NCBI RefSeq assembly: GCF_005405885.1
Contig: NZ_BJFL01000034.1
Location: 1 to 52,194 of the forward strand
Origin: Gandjariella thermophila
GTDB taxonomy: Bacteria; Actinomycetota; Actinomycetes; Mycobacteriales; Pseudonocardiaceae
Reading direction: 5' to 3'
Length of the DNA: 52,194 nt
Shown here: positions 33,531 to 41,339 of the stretch, in pieces
How positions within the stretch are numbered: the stretch's first letter is position 1
How the letters are laid out: each line of letters begins with the position of its first letter
Made by a program: the position numbers and the translations under genes
Notes under the pieces: model-generated
Seen by the model: the letters and a program-made list of their open reading frames with translations, nothing else
What the model was told of the DNA's origin: nothing
The model's database searches: none

Positions 33531-33536
33531 TACACT
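33531..33536 (+). promoter_or_regulatory. -10 element of rnpB
   Basis: TACACT sits about seven bases before the first paired base of the RNase P RNA. The -35 region overlaps the stop codon of the RNase H fusion gene and is not close to TTGACA. Confidence 0.5.
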
Positions 33537-33540
33537 AGGG

Positions 33541-33949
33541 GTGGCGGACGAGTCGACGGGCGGCCGCGTCAGCGGGACCCCCGCTGTCGAGGAAAGTCCG
33601 GACTCCACAGGGCAGGGTGGTTGCTAACGGCAACCCGGGGCGACCCGCGGGACAGTGCCACAGAAAACAGACCGCCTGGGCGCGCGAGCGCACCAGGTAA
33701 GGGTGAAACGGTGGTGTAAGAGACCACCAGCACCCCGGGTGACCGGGGTGGCTCGGTAAACCCCACCCGGAGCAAGGCCAAGAGGGCGCTGCGGCGCCTG
33801 CGCAGGCGTTCGAGGACGGCCCGTCCGATGCCTGCGGGTAGGCCGCTTGAGCCTGCCGGCAACGGTAGGCCGAGATGGATGGTCGCCGCCCGGGCCGCCG
33901 CAAGGCACCCGGGCACAGAATCCGGCTTACATGTCGACTCGTCCGCCGC
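33541..33949 (+). ncRNA. rnpB: RNase P RNA, bacterial type A
   Basis: The ends pair: GGCGGACGAGTCGAC (33543-33557) is the exact complement of 33933-33947, forming the terminal helix. The universally conserved 5' element GAGGAAAGTCCGGACTCCA (33589-33607) and the 3' element ACAGAATCCGGCTTAC (33915-33930) are both intact; together they build the catalytic core. The internal 'GGTAAGGGTGAAACGGTGG' region is also typical. It is the catalytic RNA that matures tRNA 5' ends. Length ~410 nt is normal for actinobacteria. Confidence 0.97.
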
Positions 33950-34139
33950 TCCTTTTCCCACCTGCGGCGCTGGCCGCGCCCTGGGGCATCTACCAGCGAA
34001 AACACGTCTCGACAGTTCTCCGCTGTTCTCGCCGCCGCCCGCCGTTCCACGGCCTGCTGACGGCCTGATCTTGGTCTGCCTGCTTCCGGGCCATCGCCCC
34101 GACACGATACCGATCACACGGGCGGTGGTGCCGCTTGGT

Positions 34140-34353
34140 CGCCGGGAGCTGGAGTTGGTCAGCCTGGTGCCGCGTGATCTGGCGGATGGCACAGTTGGTG
34201 AAGACCTATGCTGACTTGCCGCTGGGCGCGGTTGACGCTTCGGTGATCACGGTCGCCGAACGGCTGGGCATCTCCCGCGTGGCGACCCTCGATCGTCGGC
34301 ACTTCACGGTGGTACGCCCCAAGCACGTGCCGGCGCTGGAACTGTTGCCATAA
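34140..34353 (+). pseudogene. Remnant of a PIN-domain (VapC-like) toxin
   Basis: Two adjacent frames together spell the C-terminal half of a VapC-type PIN domain. Up to about 34185 the frame reads 'RRELELVSLVPRDLAD'; one base later, from 34186, another frame reads 'MAQLVKTYADLPLGAVDASVITVAERLGI' followed by 'VATLDRRHF' and stops at 34353. The second part holds the conserved 'YADLPLG.VDAS' and 'DRRHF' motifs. The first half with the opening Asp and Glu of the metal site is missing, and no antitoxin precedes it. A single-base frameshift plus 5' loss makes it inactive. Confidence 0.65.
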
Positions 34354-34577
34354 CCGCGTCGGCCGGCGGCGCGAAGGGTGGCCGGGCGTCGATCGTCGCC
34401 GAAAATCCTGTGCGGCCGCGGAGCGTGCGCAGGTGCACGCCCCGCGGTCCGCTTCGCCACGGCACGGACCTTCGTCCCCGGGTGGTGGGCGCGGACGACC
34501 CTTCAGGACGCCGGACGGCCGGATGCGATGGTCGGTTGTGGACCCGTCGAGTCACCGACGCACAGGGGGAGCCGATC

Positions 34578-35837
34578 ATGTGCTCGACGTTCGACCGCCG
34601 ACCCCGCCCACCGAGAACCATGCTGGCAGGGTTGGTGATCGCGCTGGCCGCCGCGGCGTGCGCGTCCCAACCGCCCGCCCCGCCGGCCGCCAGCTACCAG
34701 CTCGAACCGGCGGCGACCAGCGGTGTCCCGCCGTTCACCCCGCCGGTCGGCACCGACCAACCCGTCCTCACCAGGCCGCCACAGGCCCGCGGAAGGCTGA
34801 CCGGCAACACACCAGGCCTGTACGGCGGCAGCCGCAACAACGCCCGCTGTGACCCGCACGCCCTGGTGGCGTTCCTGCGGGCCAACCCGGAGAAGGCGGC
34901 CGCGTGGGCGGGGGTGCTCGGCATCTCTCCGGCGCAGATCCCCGGTTACGTGGACGGTCTCACGCCGGTGCTGCTGCGCACCGACACCGCGGTGACCAAC
35001 CACGGCTTCGACAACGGCCGGGTCACCACGGAGGCGGCGGTGGTGCAGGCCGGCACCGCCGTGCTGGTGGACGGCCGCGGCGTGCCGGTGACCAAGTGCA
35101 ACTGCGGCAACCCGCTCACCCCACCGCCCACCTCCGGGCAGGGCAGCTACCGCGGTGCGGCGTGGCCGGGCTTCTCCGCACAATCAGTCACGGTGATCCA
35201 GCAGAGCACCACCGTGGTGAACGACTTCGTGCTGGTCGAGCCCGGTGCCGCCGCGGCATTCATCCGTCCGATCGGGACGGTCGGCGCCGAGGACGCGCCC
35301 ACCACGATGCCGCCGTCACCGGGCACACCGGCGCCGAGTGGTCCCGCGGCGAGCCGGGGCCGCGCCTCCTGGCAGATCACCGACTGCCTGGTGGACCGCG
35401 CCAACAACGAGTTCGCCCTGCGCGCCAGGATCTTCGTGCGCAACGAGGATTCGAACGTCACGCACAACTACCGCTTCAGGCTCCTCTTCGGCACGACTGG
35501 CGACCGGTACGCGGAACCCACGGAGACCGTCTACGGCGTGCCACCTGGGCAGAACCGCGCCCAGAACGTCAGCCTCGGGCCGTCGTACGTCTCCGAGTCC
35601 GCCAAGGCGTTGCCGGCGGGACCGGTGCGATGCGAGATCACCCAGGTGCTGGACGAGAACAACGCGGAGCCGATGCCGGGGTCGCTGCCGGCGCAGCCGC
35701 CGGCATCGTCACCGACCGGAAGCCCGGGCCCGGCCACGACCAGCCCGGGGCCGACCGTGCAGACACCGACCACCGCCGAGACACCGACGCCCGCCACCAC
35801 GTCGACCCAGAGCTCCGGCGGCACGCCGGCACGCTAG
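34578..35837 (+). CDS. DUF6777-type lipoprotein, unknown function
   Basis: 419 aa from ATG 34578, with GGGGGAG upstream. A basic N-terminus and hydrophobic core end at a lipobox with Cys28 ('LAAAACASQ'). The conserved domain runs from 'PGLYGGSRNNARCDPHALVAFL' through 'YVDGLTPVLLRTDTAVTNHGF' and 'VPVTKCNCGNPLTPP', and a second beta-rich domain starts near residue 260 ('ASWQITDCLVDRANNEF'). The tail of ~55 residues is Thr/Pro/Ser-rich, like a wall-spanning linker. It should sit on the outer membrane face. The 224 bases before it hold no gene. Family assignment is from memory of the 'GLYGGSRN' pattern. Confidence 0.75.
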   Translation: MCSTFDRRPRPPRTMLAGLVIALAAAACASQPPAPPAASYQLEPAATSGVPPFTPPVGTDQPVLTRPPQARGRLTGNTPGLYGGSRNNARCDPHALVAFLRANPEKAAAWAGVLGISPAQIPGYVDGLTPVLLRTDTAVTNHGFDNGRVTTEAAVVQAGTAVLVDGRGVPVTKCNCGNPLTPPPTSGQGSYRGAAWPGFSAQSVTVIQQSTTVVNDFVLVEPGAAAAFIRPIGTVGAEDAPTTMPPSPGTPAPSGPAASRGRASWQITDCLVDRANNEFALRARIFVRNEDSNVTHNYRFRLLFGTTGDRYAEPTETVYGVPPGQNRAQNVSLGPSYVSESAKALPAGPVRCEITQVLDENNAEPMPGSLPAQPPASSPTGSPGPATTSPGPTVQTPTTAETPTPATTSTQSSGGTPAR

Positions 35838-36065
35838 GACCGGTCCGGACGCGCGTCGCAGCCGGCTGACGTTACGGCGTGCCGCCACGGCGCCGCGGCC
35901 GGTCCGCGGGTGGCGGAGCGGGCTCGAAGTGGCGCCATACCACGGAATCGGTGGTTCTGCCGATCGAGTGACATGGGCGGCCCAGCGGAACCGGCGCGGC
36001 GGGCGAATACTCCCTCTTGTCTGCTTTCGTCCCGGGGAATTCCGGGGAAGGGGGCTGGACGGGAT

Positions 36066-36341
36066 ATGGATTGGCGGAACGTGTGGTGGGTGCGGCCCGC
36101 GCACACCACCGAGCAGCACGCCGTGGACGGCGAGCCGGAGGTCGGTGTCGAGCTGCGCACCACGGCGCTGTGCGGCCAGGCCGTGGTGATCCCCGTGCGG
36201 CCCCGGTTCGTCTGCGTGGACGTGCGGGTGCCGCCGCGGCGCTGCCCGCGCTGCGCGGAACTCGTGCGGGTGGCCGAGGGCCGGCCGCGTCAGGGCGCGC
36301 CCAGGGAGTGGGTCTCACGCATGCGCTGCCACCGACGGTAG
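36066..36341 (+). CDS. Small protein with CPRC motif, unknown
   Basis: 91 aa from ATG 36066, preceded by a purine-rich stretch (GGGGAAGGGGG about 15-25 bases upstream, rather distant). It begins 'MDWRNVWWVRPAHTTEQHAVDG', has a cysteine in 'TTALCGQAVVIPVRP', and ends with 'RCPRCAELVRVAEGR', a CxxC pair that could bind zinc together with upstream cysteines. No signal peptide. The last 27 bases overlap the convergent TetR gene. Small actinomycete proteins of this type are widespread but uncharacterised. Confidence 0.6.
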   Translation: MDWRNVWWVRPAHTTEQHAVDGEPEVGVELRTTALCGQAVVIPVRPRFVCVDVRVPPRRCPRCAELVRVAEGRPRQGAPREWVSRMRCHRR

Positions 36342-36953
36342 CGCGACCAGCGCGGCGAGCAGGGTGTCCGCGAGCCGGTCCACGTAGCCGGGCGGCATCC
36401 GTTCCCTGCTGACCATCAGCCGCCAGTAGAGCGGGCCGAACAGCAGGTCGAGCGCCAGGTCGGTGTCCATGTCCGGCGGCAACTCGCCGCGTTCCACCGC
36501 GCGCTGCAGCAGTTCGGTGGCCCTTTCCCGGCGGGGCCGCTCCACCACGTCCGCGAATACCTGGGCCAGCACCGGTTCCCGGGCGCCCTCGGCCAGCAGG
36601 TCCGGCACGATCTGCGAAGCCAGCGGGTGCCGCAGCAGCTTCGACGTGGCACGCAGGTAGGCGAGCAGGTCACCGCGCAGCGACCCGGTGTCGGCGATCT
36701 CCGCCAGCGGCACGCCGACCTGTGCGCTCAGCGCCACCACCATGTCCTGCTTGGATGTCCAGCGGCGGTAGATCGCGGCCTTGCCCACCCTGGCGCGCTT
36801 GGCCACCGCGTCCATCGACATCCGCGCATACCCGGTCTCGGCCAGTTCGGCGAACGCCGCGCGGAGGATCGCCGAGGTCACACTCTCCTGGAGCACCGCG
36901 GCCCCGGCCGGCTTGCGCTTCCCCTTGCCGTTCTCGTCGGGCACTTCGGTCAC
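36315..36953 (-). CDS. TetR-family transcriptional regulator
   Basis: 212 aa from GTG 36953; longer frames upstream run through the operator. The N-terminal DNA-binding domain has 'ILRAAFAELAETGYARMSMDAVAKRARVGKAAIYRRWTSKQDMVVAL', the TetR helix-turn-helix. The C-terminal domain resembles the TetR_C_16/AcrR-like group and contains 'LLFGPLYWRLMVSRERMPPGYVDRL'. It should repress its own gene through the nested palindrome just upstream. Its ligand and other targets are unknown; no transporter or enzyme gene lies divergently within 700 bases. Confidence 0.88.
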   Translation of the reverse strand: MTEVPDENGKGKRKPAGAAVLQESVTSAILRAAFAELAETGYARMSMDAVAKRARVGKAAIYRRWTSKQDMVVALSAQVGVPLAEIADTGSLRGDLLAYLRATSKLLRHPLASQIVPDLLAEGAREPVLAQVFADVVERPRRERATELLQRAVERGELPPDMDTDLALDLLFGPLYWRLMVSRERMPPGYVDRLADTLLAALVALPSVAAHA

Positions 36954-36970
36954 GGCCCGCGACCCTAGCA

Positions 36971-36992
36971 CGCAACGGAACGGTTGCGTTCC
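36971..36992. promoter_or_regulatory. Nested palindrome, probable TetR operator
   Basis: CGCAAC (36971-36976) pairs with GTTGCG (36983-36988), and GGAACG (36977-36982) pairs with CGTTCC (36987-36992), giving two overlapping inverted repeats in CGCAACGGAACGGTTGCG and its extension. It lies 18 bases before the GTG start of the TetR gene, where an autorepressor normally binds. Confidence 0.6.
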
Positions 36993-37691
36993 GACGCCGA
37001 TCCGGTATACGGGGCCTGACGGGTGGGTGCGCGGTGTGCATTCGGCGGCCGGCGCGCCGCCGTCCGGCGCCGGAGCATGCCCGCGGCGCCTCGGCCGGTG
37101 TGGTGGCGGGGCATGTGAACCGCACAGGGTCGCTGAATGACGCGAACGGCCGAGTGAGGCACTGTGATCAATGCCGCCCATGTGCCGCAACCCACTACCT
37201 CGGCGCGTGACGCGGCCGGTAACCTGATCTCGCCCGGTTGCGCGCGGCGGATCGCCCAGCGGGTGCGCAGGGTGTCAGTCCAGTCGGCTGGAGTGAGGCC
37301 GAGCGGGTCACGATGGGTGCGGTGTCGATCTGGAGGACGATCAGCGCTCGTACTGAGCGTGACCGGCGGGCTCGCGGGCGGGTGAAACACTCGGGCGATC
37401 GGGAGAATTCCGCGTCTCCGGTTCACGGATGCACGCGGCGCCGCGATGATGGCCGTGACCGGGTTCGGTGCAGTCGCGGTCGAGGGGATCGTCGATGACC
37501 GTGTCAGGCCGCGGCGGCTCCACGACGTACTGGGCGCGCAGACTCGCGGAGAAGACGACAGCCGATGGTACGTACGGCGCTTCGACCACTACACCTCGTG
37601 ATGAAGGCATGTTCTACTCGATAGCGCCAACCGGAGCGGGCCTCCCCGCCCCGCGCCGGCCCGGAACGCTCCTCGCACTCAGGAGTACGAG
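36993..37691. other. Long region without a recognisable gene
   Basis: No frame here has the G/C-ending codon pattern of the neighbours, and none matches a family I recognise. The longest frames (for example 36965-37426 minus and 37238-37498 plus) look like chance. Base composition is slightly less GC-rich than the surroundings. It separates the TetR gene from the type IV-like operon and must hold the promoter of the latter. Confidence 0.5.
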
Positions 37692-37955
37692 ATGATCGCG
37701 ATGGCCCTGAACACACTCGCGGCGAACGGCCTGGGCACCAACGGGATCCGGGGCTGGATCCTGGACAACCTGGTGCCGCTGCTGCTGCTGACCGTGGCCC
37801 TGCTGCTGCTGTGGCTCGGCGGTGGGAAGGGCGACAACGCCGGGGTCATGCGGCGGGTGATCGGCGTGTTCGTCGCGCTCGGGCTCATCGGTCTTGCCGT
37901 CACCGGTGCCGGCGTGAACATCGGCACCTGGCTCGCCGGCCTGTTCAGCGGGTGA
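37692..37955 (+). CDS. Small two-helix membrane protein, VirB2/TrbC-like
   Basis: 87 aa from ATG 37692 with AGGAG six bases upstream. Two hydrophobic helices (about residues 24-43 and 58-82) flank a short Gly/Lys/Asp loop ('GGGKGDNAGVMRR'). Size, order and the position at the head of a VirB4-containing operon resemble the pilin-like VirB2/TrbC subunit of type IV secretion systems, but no cleavable leader is evident, so that role is inferred. The next gene follows after four bases. Confidence 0.7.
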   Translation: MIAMALNTLAANGLGTNGIRGWILDNLVPLLLLTVALLLLWLGGGKGDNAGVMRRVIGVFVALGLIGLAVTGAGVNIGTWLAGLFSG

Positions 37956-37959
37956 TCGC

Positions 37960-38391
37960 GTGCGCATCCGCACCGACGACGAGGTCTACCGAGTCGACGC
38001 CGTCTGGCTCGGGCCGCCCAAGGCGACCTTCCCGTGGCGGGCCCGGTACGTCGCCTGGGGCGTTGGCATCGCGATCTTCCTGCTGACCATGACCGTGGAG
38101 CGGCGGATCGGGTTCGGGTTCAACTTCTTCAACACCGCGTGGGCCGTCGTCATCACGATCGTGCTCACCCGGCTGATCTGCTCGCGGATCAGCCACGAGC
38201 GACCGCTCGGGTCGGTCGCGGTGATGTGGCTGCGGGAGCTGACGGCGCCCCGGGAGAAGACCTCCGGCCGGGGTGGTGCGGTCACCGCGGCCCGGTTGCG
38301 GGTGTCCCGCAACCGTCCGCGCCCCAGGAACGCGCCACCGGCCCGCACGCCGCGGCGTCGCCGCTCGAGCCAGGCTCGTACCCGTGTTTGA
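37960..38391 (+). CDS. Two-helix membrane protein, VirB3/PrgI-like
   Basis: 143 aa from GTG 37960. The N-terminal 'YRVDAVWLGPPKATFPWRARYVAWG' precedes two membrane helices (about residues 31-48 and 58-74), followed by a conserved-looking amphipathic stretch ('RISHERPLGSVAVMWLRELTAP') and a strongly basic Arg/Pro tail. Proteins of this shape directly before a VirB4 ATPase gene are usually VirB3/PrgI equivalents that help assemble the inner-membrane complex. Assignment rests on topology and gene order. Confidence 0.7.
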   Translation: MRIRTDDEVYRVDAVWLGPPKATFPWRARYVAWGVGIAIFLLTMTVERRIGFGFNFFNTAWAVVITIVLTRLICSRISHERPLGSVAVMWLRELTAPREKTSGRGGAVTAARLRVSRNRPRPRNAPPARTPRRRRSSQARTRV

Positions 38392-38408
38392 GTCCAAGGA
38401 GGTTGGCC

Positions 38409-41339
38409 GTGTTCGGACGCCGGCGAAGCCGTGAGCGGCAGCCGTACCACGTGGCACAGCACGCCGCTCCCGACGCCTCGGCCGGACAGGCCCACCGCCG
38501 TCGCGGCCGGCGGCTGCCCGGCGAACAGGCCATCCCCAGCTACACGCCGTCCATCGCGGCCCGCAGCATCGACGGCCACCTGCTGCGCACCGGCCAGGAC
38601 GTGTACGCCTGGTACCGGCTGGCCCCGCAGCGCTGGTCGTTCCGCTCCGACTCGCAGCGCCAGGACCTGATCGCCGCGATCGCCGGCCAGTACGCCGAAC
38701 TGCAGGGACGCTGGCTGCACCTGCGGGTGACCGCGCGGCCGTACCCGATCCGGATGTGGGCCGAGGCGCATGTGCACAACGCGATCAACCGGCTGCCGGA
38801 CACGCCGGGCACGCTGTCCTTCGACGACTACATGGTCGGCGAGCAGCACCAGTTGATGGGCCGGTCGATGGCCGAGAAGGAGGTCTACCTCGGCGTCCAG
38901 GTGCAGACCCGGAACATGGTCGACCTCGCCGTGGAGCGGGCCGCTCCGGTGCTGCGCAGGATCCTGCCCGAGGCGGTGGACGCCGAGCTGGTCGCGCTGG
39001 ACAGCGAGGTGGAGCACCTGGACCAGGTGATCGGCTCGGCCGGGCTGGAGGGTCGGCCGGCCACCGCCGAGGAGATGTCCTGGCTGATGCACCGGTCCTG
39101 CTCGCTGGGCCTGCCCGCGCCGCGCAACCTGCCCGCGGTGCCCGGCGCCGCGTGGGAGCCGGAGGACCTGGCCAGCTTCACCGACGCCGCCGACTTCCAC
39201 CAGGAGCCGTACGCGCCCACCGTCACCGTGCGCGGCCGCACCGGGTCCAACGCCGGGATCAAGCGGCACGTCTGCGTGCTCACCGTCGGGCTCATGCACG
39301 GGCTGCAGATTCCCGAGGTGGACGACCCGTGGGTGCAGCGCTCGGACCGGCTGCCCGCCTCGGTGGAGTGGTCCGCGCGGATCTACGTGCGCCGGCCCGA
39401 GGAGGTCTCCGGCGAACTGCAGCGGCAGATGAACAAGGTTCGCTCCCAGGTGCGCCATTACACCGAGGAGCACGAGCTGGAGCCGCCGCAGTCGCTGGCC
39501 CGGCAGGCCGCCCGGGTGCTGGAGATCGACGACGAGATGACCTCCGGTTTCACCGCGCTGGCCACCCGGGTGCGGTCCTGGTGGCGGCTGGCGGTGTCCG
39601 GGCCGAGCGAGCGGGACGCGTTGCGGCTCTCTCAGCAACTGCTGGACCTCTACAAACCCAAGGTGGCCATCGAGCATCCGGAGGCGCAGTACGCGCTGGC
39701 CCGGGAGTTCATCCCGGGCGAGCCGCTGGCCTCCAGCGCCTACATGCGCCGAGGGTCGGTGGTGTGGGCGGCGTCCGCGGTGCCCACGGCCACCGCCGAG
39801 GTGGGCGACCGGCGCGGCATCCTGCTCGGCGAGACCTGCACCGCGACCCGCCGCCCGGTGGCCTGGGACCCGTGGATGGCCCAGGAGGTGCGGGACGCCT
39901 CCGGCCTCACCGCGATGGTCGCCGGCCTCGGCGGCGGCAAGTCGTTCCTCGGCGGCGGCGTGGTCTACAAGACGCTGCGCGCTGGCGCGTACTGGACGCT
40001 GCTCGACCCGTCCGGCCCGCTGGCCAAGCTGTGCGACCTGCCCGAGCTGCGGCCGTACGCGCGGCCGATCAACCTGCTCAACGCCCAGCCCGGCATCCTC
40101 AACCCGTACCGGGTGGTGGCCGAGCCGCGGCTCGAACACTTCATGGACGAGGAGGACCCGGAACGCGCCTGGCGCCGGGAGCGGGCGCTCGCCGCGGCCA
40201 CCCGCCGCCGGCTGGTGCTGGACGTGCTGACCGGGCTGCTGCCCTACGAGGTGTCCCGGATGCCGCAGACCCGGATCGTGCTGCTGCGCGCGGTGCGCGC
40301 GGTCGGCGGCCGGCCGGACGCCAGCCCCGCCCAGGTGTTCGACGCGCTGCGCCGGGACGCCAGCGAGCATCACGAGCACGCCGTCGTGGTCGCCGACTTC
40401 CTGGACGAGATGCGCGAGCGGATGAGCCTGCTCATCCCGGAACGCGACGCCGACCCGTACTCCGAGCAGCGCGATGACCGGCTCACCGTGCTCACCATGG
40501 CTGGGCTGACCCTGCCCAAGGACAACGTGGGCCGCGAGCACTGGACCGATGCCGAGGCGCTCGGCGTGGAGATGCTCAACCTGGCGGCGTGGCTCACCCA
40601 GCGGTCGATCTACGAGAAGCCCAGGGACCTGCGCAAGGGCGTGTGGATCGACGAGGCGTTCTTCCTCTCCGAGGTGCCCACCGGCCGGGTACTGATGAAC
40701 CGGTTCGCCCGCGACTCCCGGAAATGGAACGTGCGGGTGCTGCTGTCCTCGCAGATCCCCGCCGACTTCCTGAAGATCCAGGGGTTCGTCGCGCTGCTCG
40801 ACTCGGTGTTCGTCGGCCGGCTGGACGACGAGCAGGCCCAGGAGGACGCGCTGCGGCTGCTCAAGGTCCCGATCGGCGCCGGGTACGAGCAGGTGATCGC
40901 CAGCCTCGGCCGGCGGCCGGGCGGCGACCGCGGCACCACCGAGCGGGACCGGGCACCCCGCCAGTTCATCTTCGGCGACGGCAACGGCGGCGTGGAACGC
41001 ATCCGGATCGACTTCAGTGGGCCGCACCTGGAGCACCTGCGGGCCGCCCTGGACACCACCCCGGACGCGCTGCGCGACGGCGCCGGTCAGCCCCGGGGCG
41101 AGCTGGCCGCTCCGGACAAGCCGCAGTTGCCCAGCGCCGCCCCCGCCGAGCGGGGCTCCGGCAACCACGCGGCCGACTACGACGCACTGCCGGAGGAGGA
41201 GGTTGACGACGAGCTGCGGGAGGACTTCGCCGAGCTGGAGGCCGGGCTGACCGACGAGCTGGTCGGCGCACACGGCCCCCGCCGGCCAGACCCGGACGGC
41301 ACGGGCGGCGGTGGTCGCCCGAGCGGGGAAGAGCGCTGA
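38409..41339 (+). CDS. VirB4-like type IV secretion ATPase
   Basis: 976 aa from GTG 38409, with AAGGAGG upstream. The N-terminal half (to ~480) lacks membrane helices and contains 'SFDDYMVGEQHQLMGRSMAEKEVYLGV', typical of actinobacterial VirB4-type proteins. The motor domain has Walker A 'AGLGGGKS' at residues 505-512 and Walker B 'RKGVWIDEAFFL' near 745-755, with 'RVLLSSQIPADFL' downstream (motif with Gln-sensor). The last 100 residues are acidic. VirB4 ATPases power substrate or pilin movement in type IV systems. It overlaps the next gene by one base (TGATG). Confidence 0.9.
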   Translation: MFGRRRSRERQPYHVAQHAAPDASAGQAHRRRGRRLPGEQAIPSYTPSIAARSIDGHLLRTGQDVYAWYRLAPQRWSFRSDSQRQDLIAAIAGQYAELQGRWLHLRVTARPYPIRMWAEAHVHNAINRLPDTPGTLSFDDYMVGEQHQLMGRSMAEKEVYLGVQVQTRNMVDLAVERAAPVLRRILPEAVDAELVALDSEVEHLDQVIGSAGLEGRPATAEEMSWLMHRSCSLGLPAPRNLPAVPGAAWEPEDLASFTDAADFHQEPYAPTVTVRGRTGSNAGIKRHVCVLTVGLMHGLQIPEVDDPWVQRSDRLPASVEWSARIYVRRPEEVSGELQRQMNKVRSQVRHYTEEHELEPPQSLARQAARVLEIDDEMTSGFTALATRVRSWWRLAVSGPSERDALRLSQQLLDLYKPKVAIEHPEAQYALAREFIPGEPLASSAYMRRGSVVWAASAVPTATAEVGDRRGILLGETCTATRRPVAWDPWMAQEVRDASGLTAMVAGLGGGKSFLGGGVVYKTLRAGAYWTLLDPSGPLAKLCDLPELRPYARPINLLNAQPGILNPYRVVAEPRLEHFMDEEDPERAWRRERALAAATRRRLVLDVLTGLLPYEVSRMPQTRIVLLRAVRAVGGRPDASPAQVFDALRRDASEHHEHAVVVADFLDEMRERMSLLIPERDADPYSEQRDDRLTVLTMAGLTLPKDNVGREHWTDAEALGVEMLNLAAWLTQRSIYEKPRDLRKGVWIDEAFFLSEVPTGRVLMNRFARDSRKWNVRVLLSSQIPADFLKIQGFVALLDSVFVGRLDDEQAQEDALRLLKVPIGAGYEQVIASLGRRPGGDRGTTERDRAPRQFIFGDGNGGVERIRIDFSGPHLEHLRAALDTTPDALRDGAGQPRGELAAPDKPQLPSAAPAERGSGNHAADYDALPEEEVDDELREDFAELEAGLTDELVGAHGPRRPDPDGTGGGGRPSGEER

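Noticed and set aside
36965-37426. 153-codon minus-strand ORF in the gene-free region
   Set aside because: No Shine-Dalgarno, poor third-position bias and no family resemblance; it also crosses the TetR operator.
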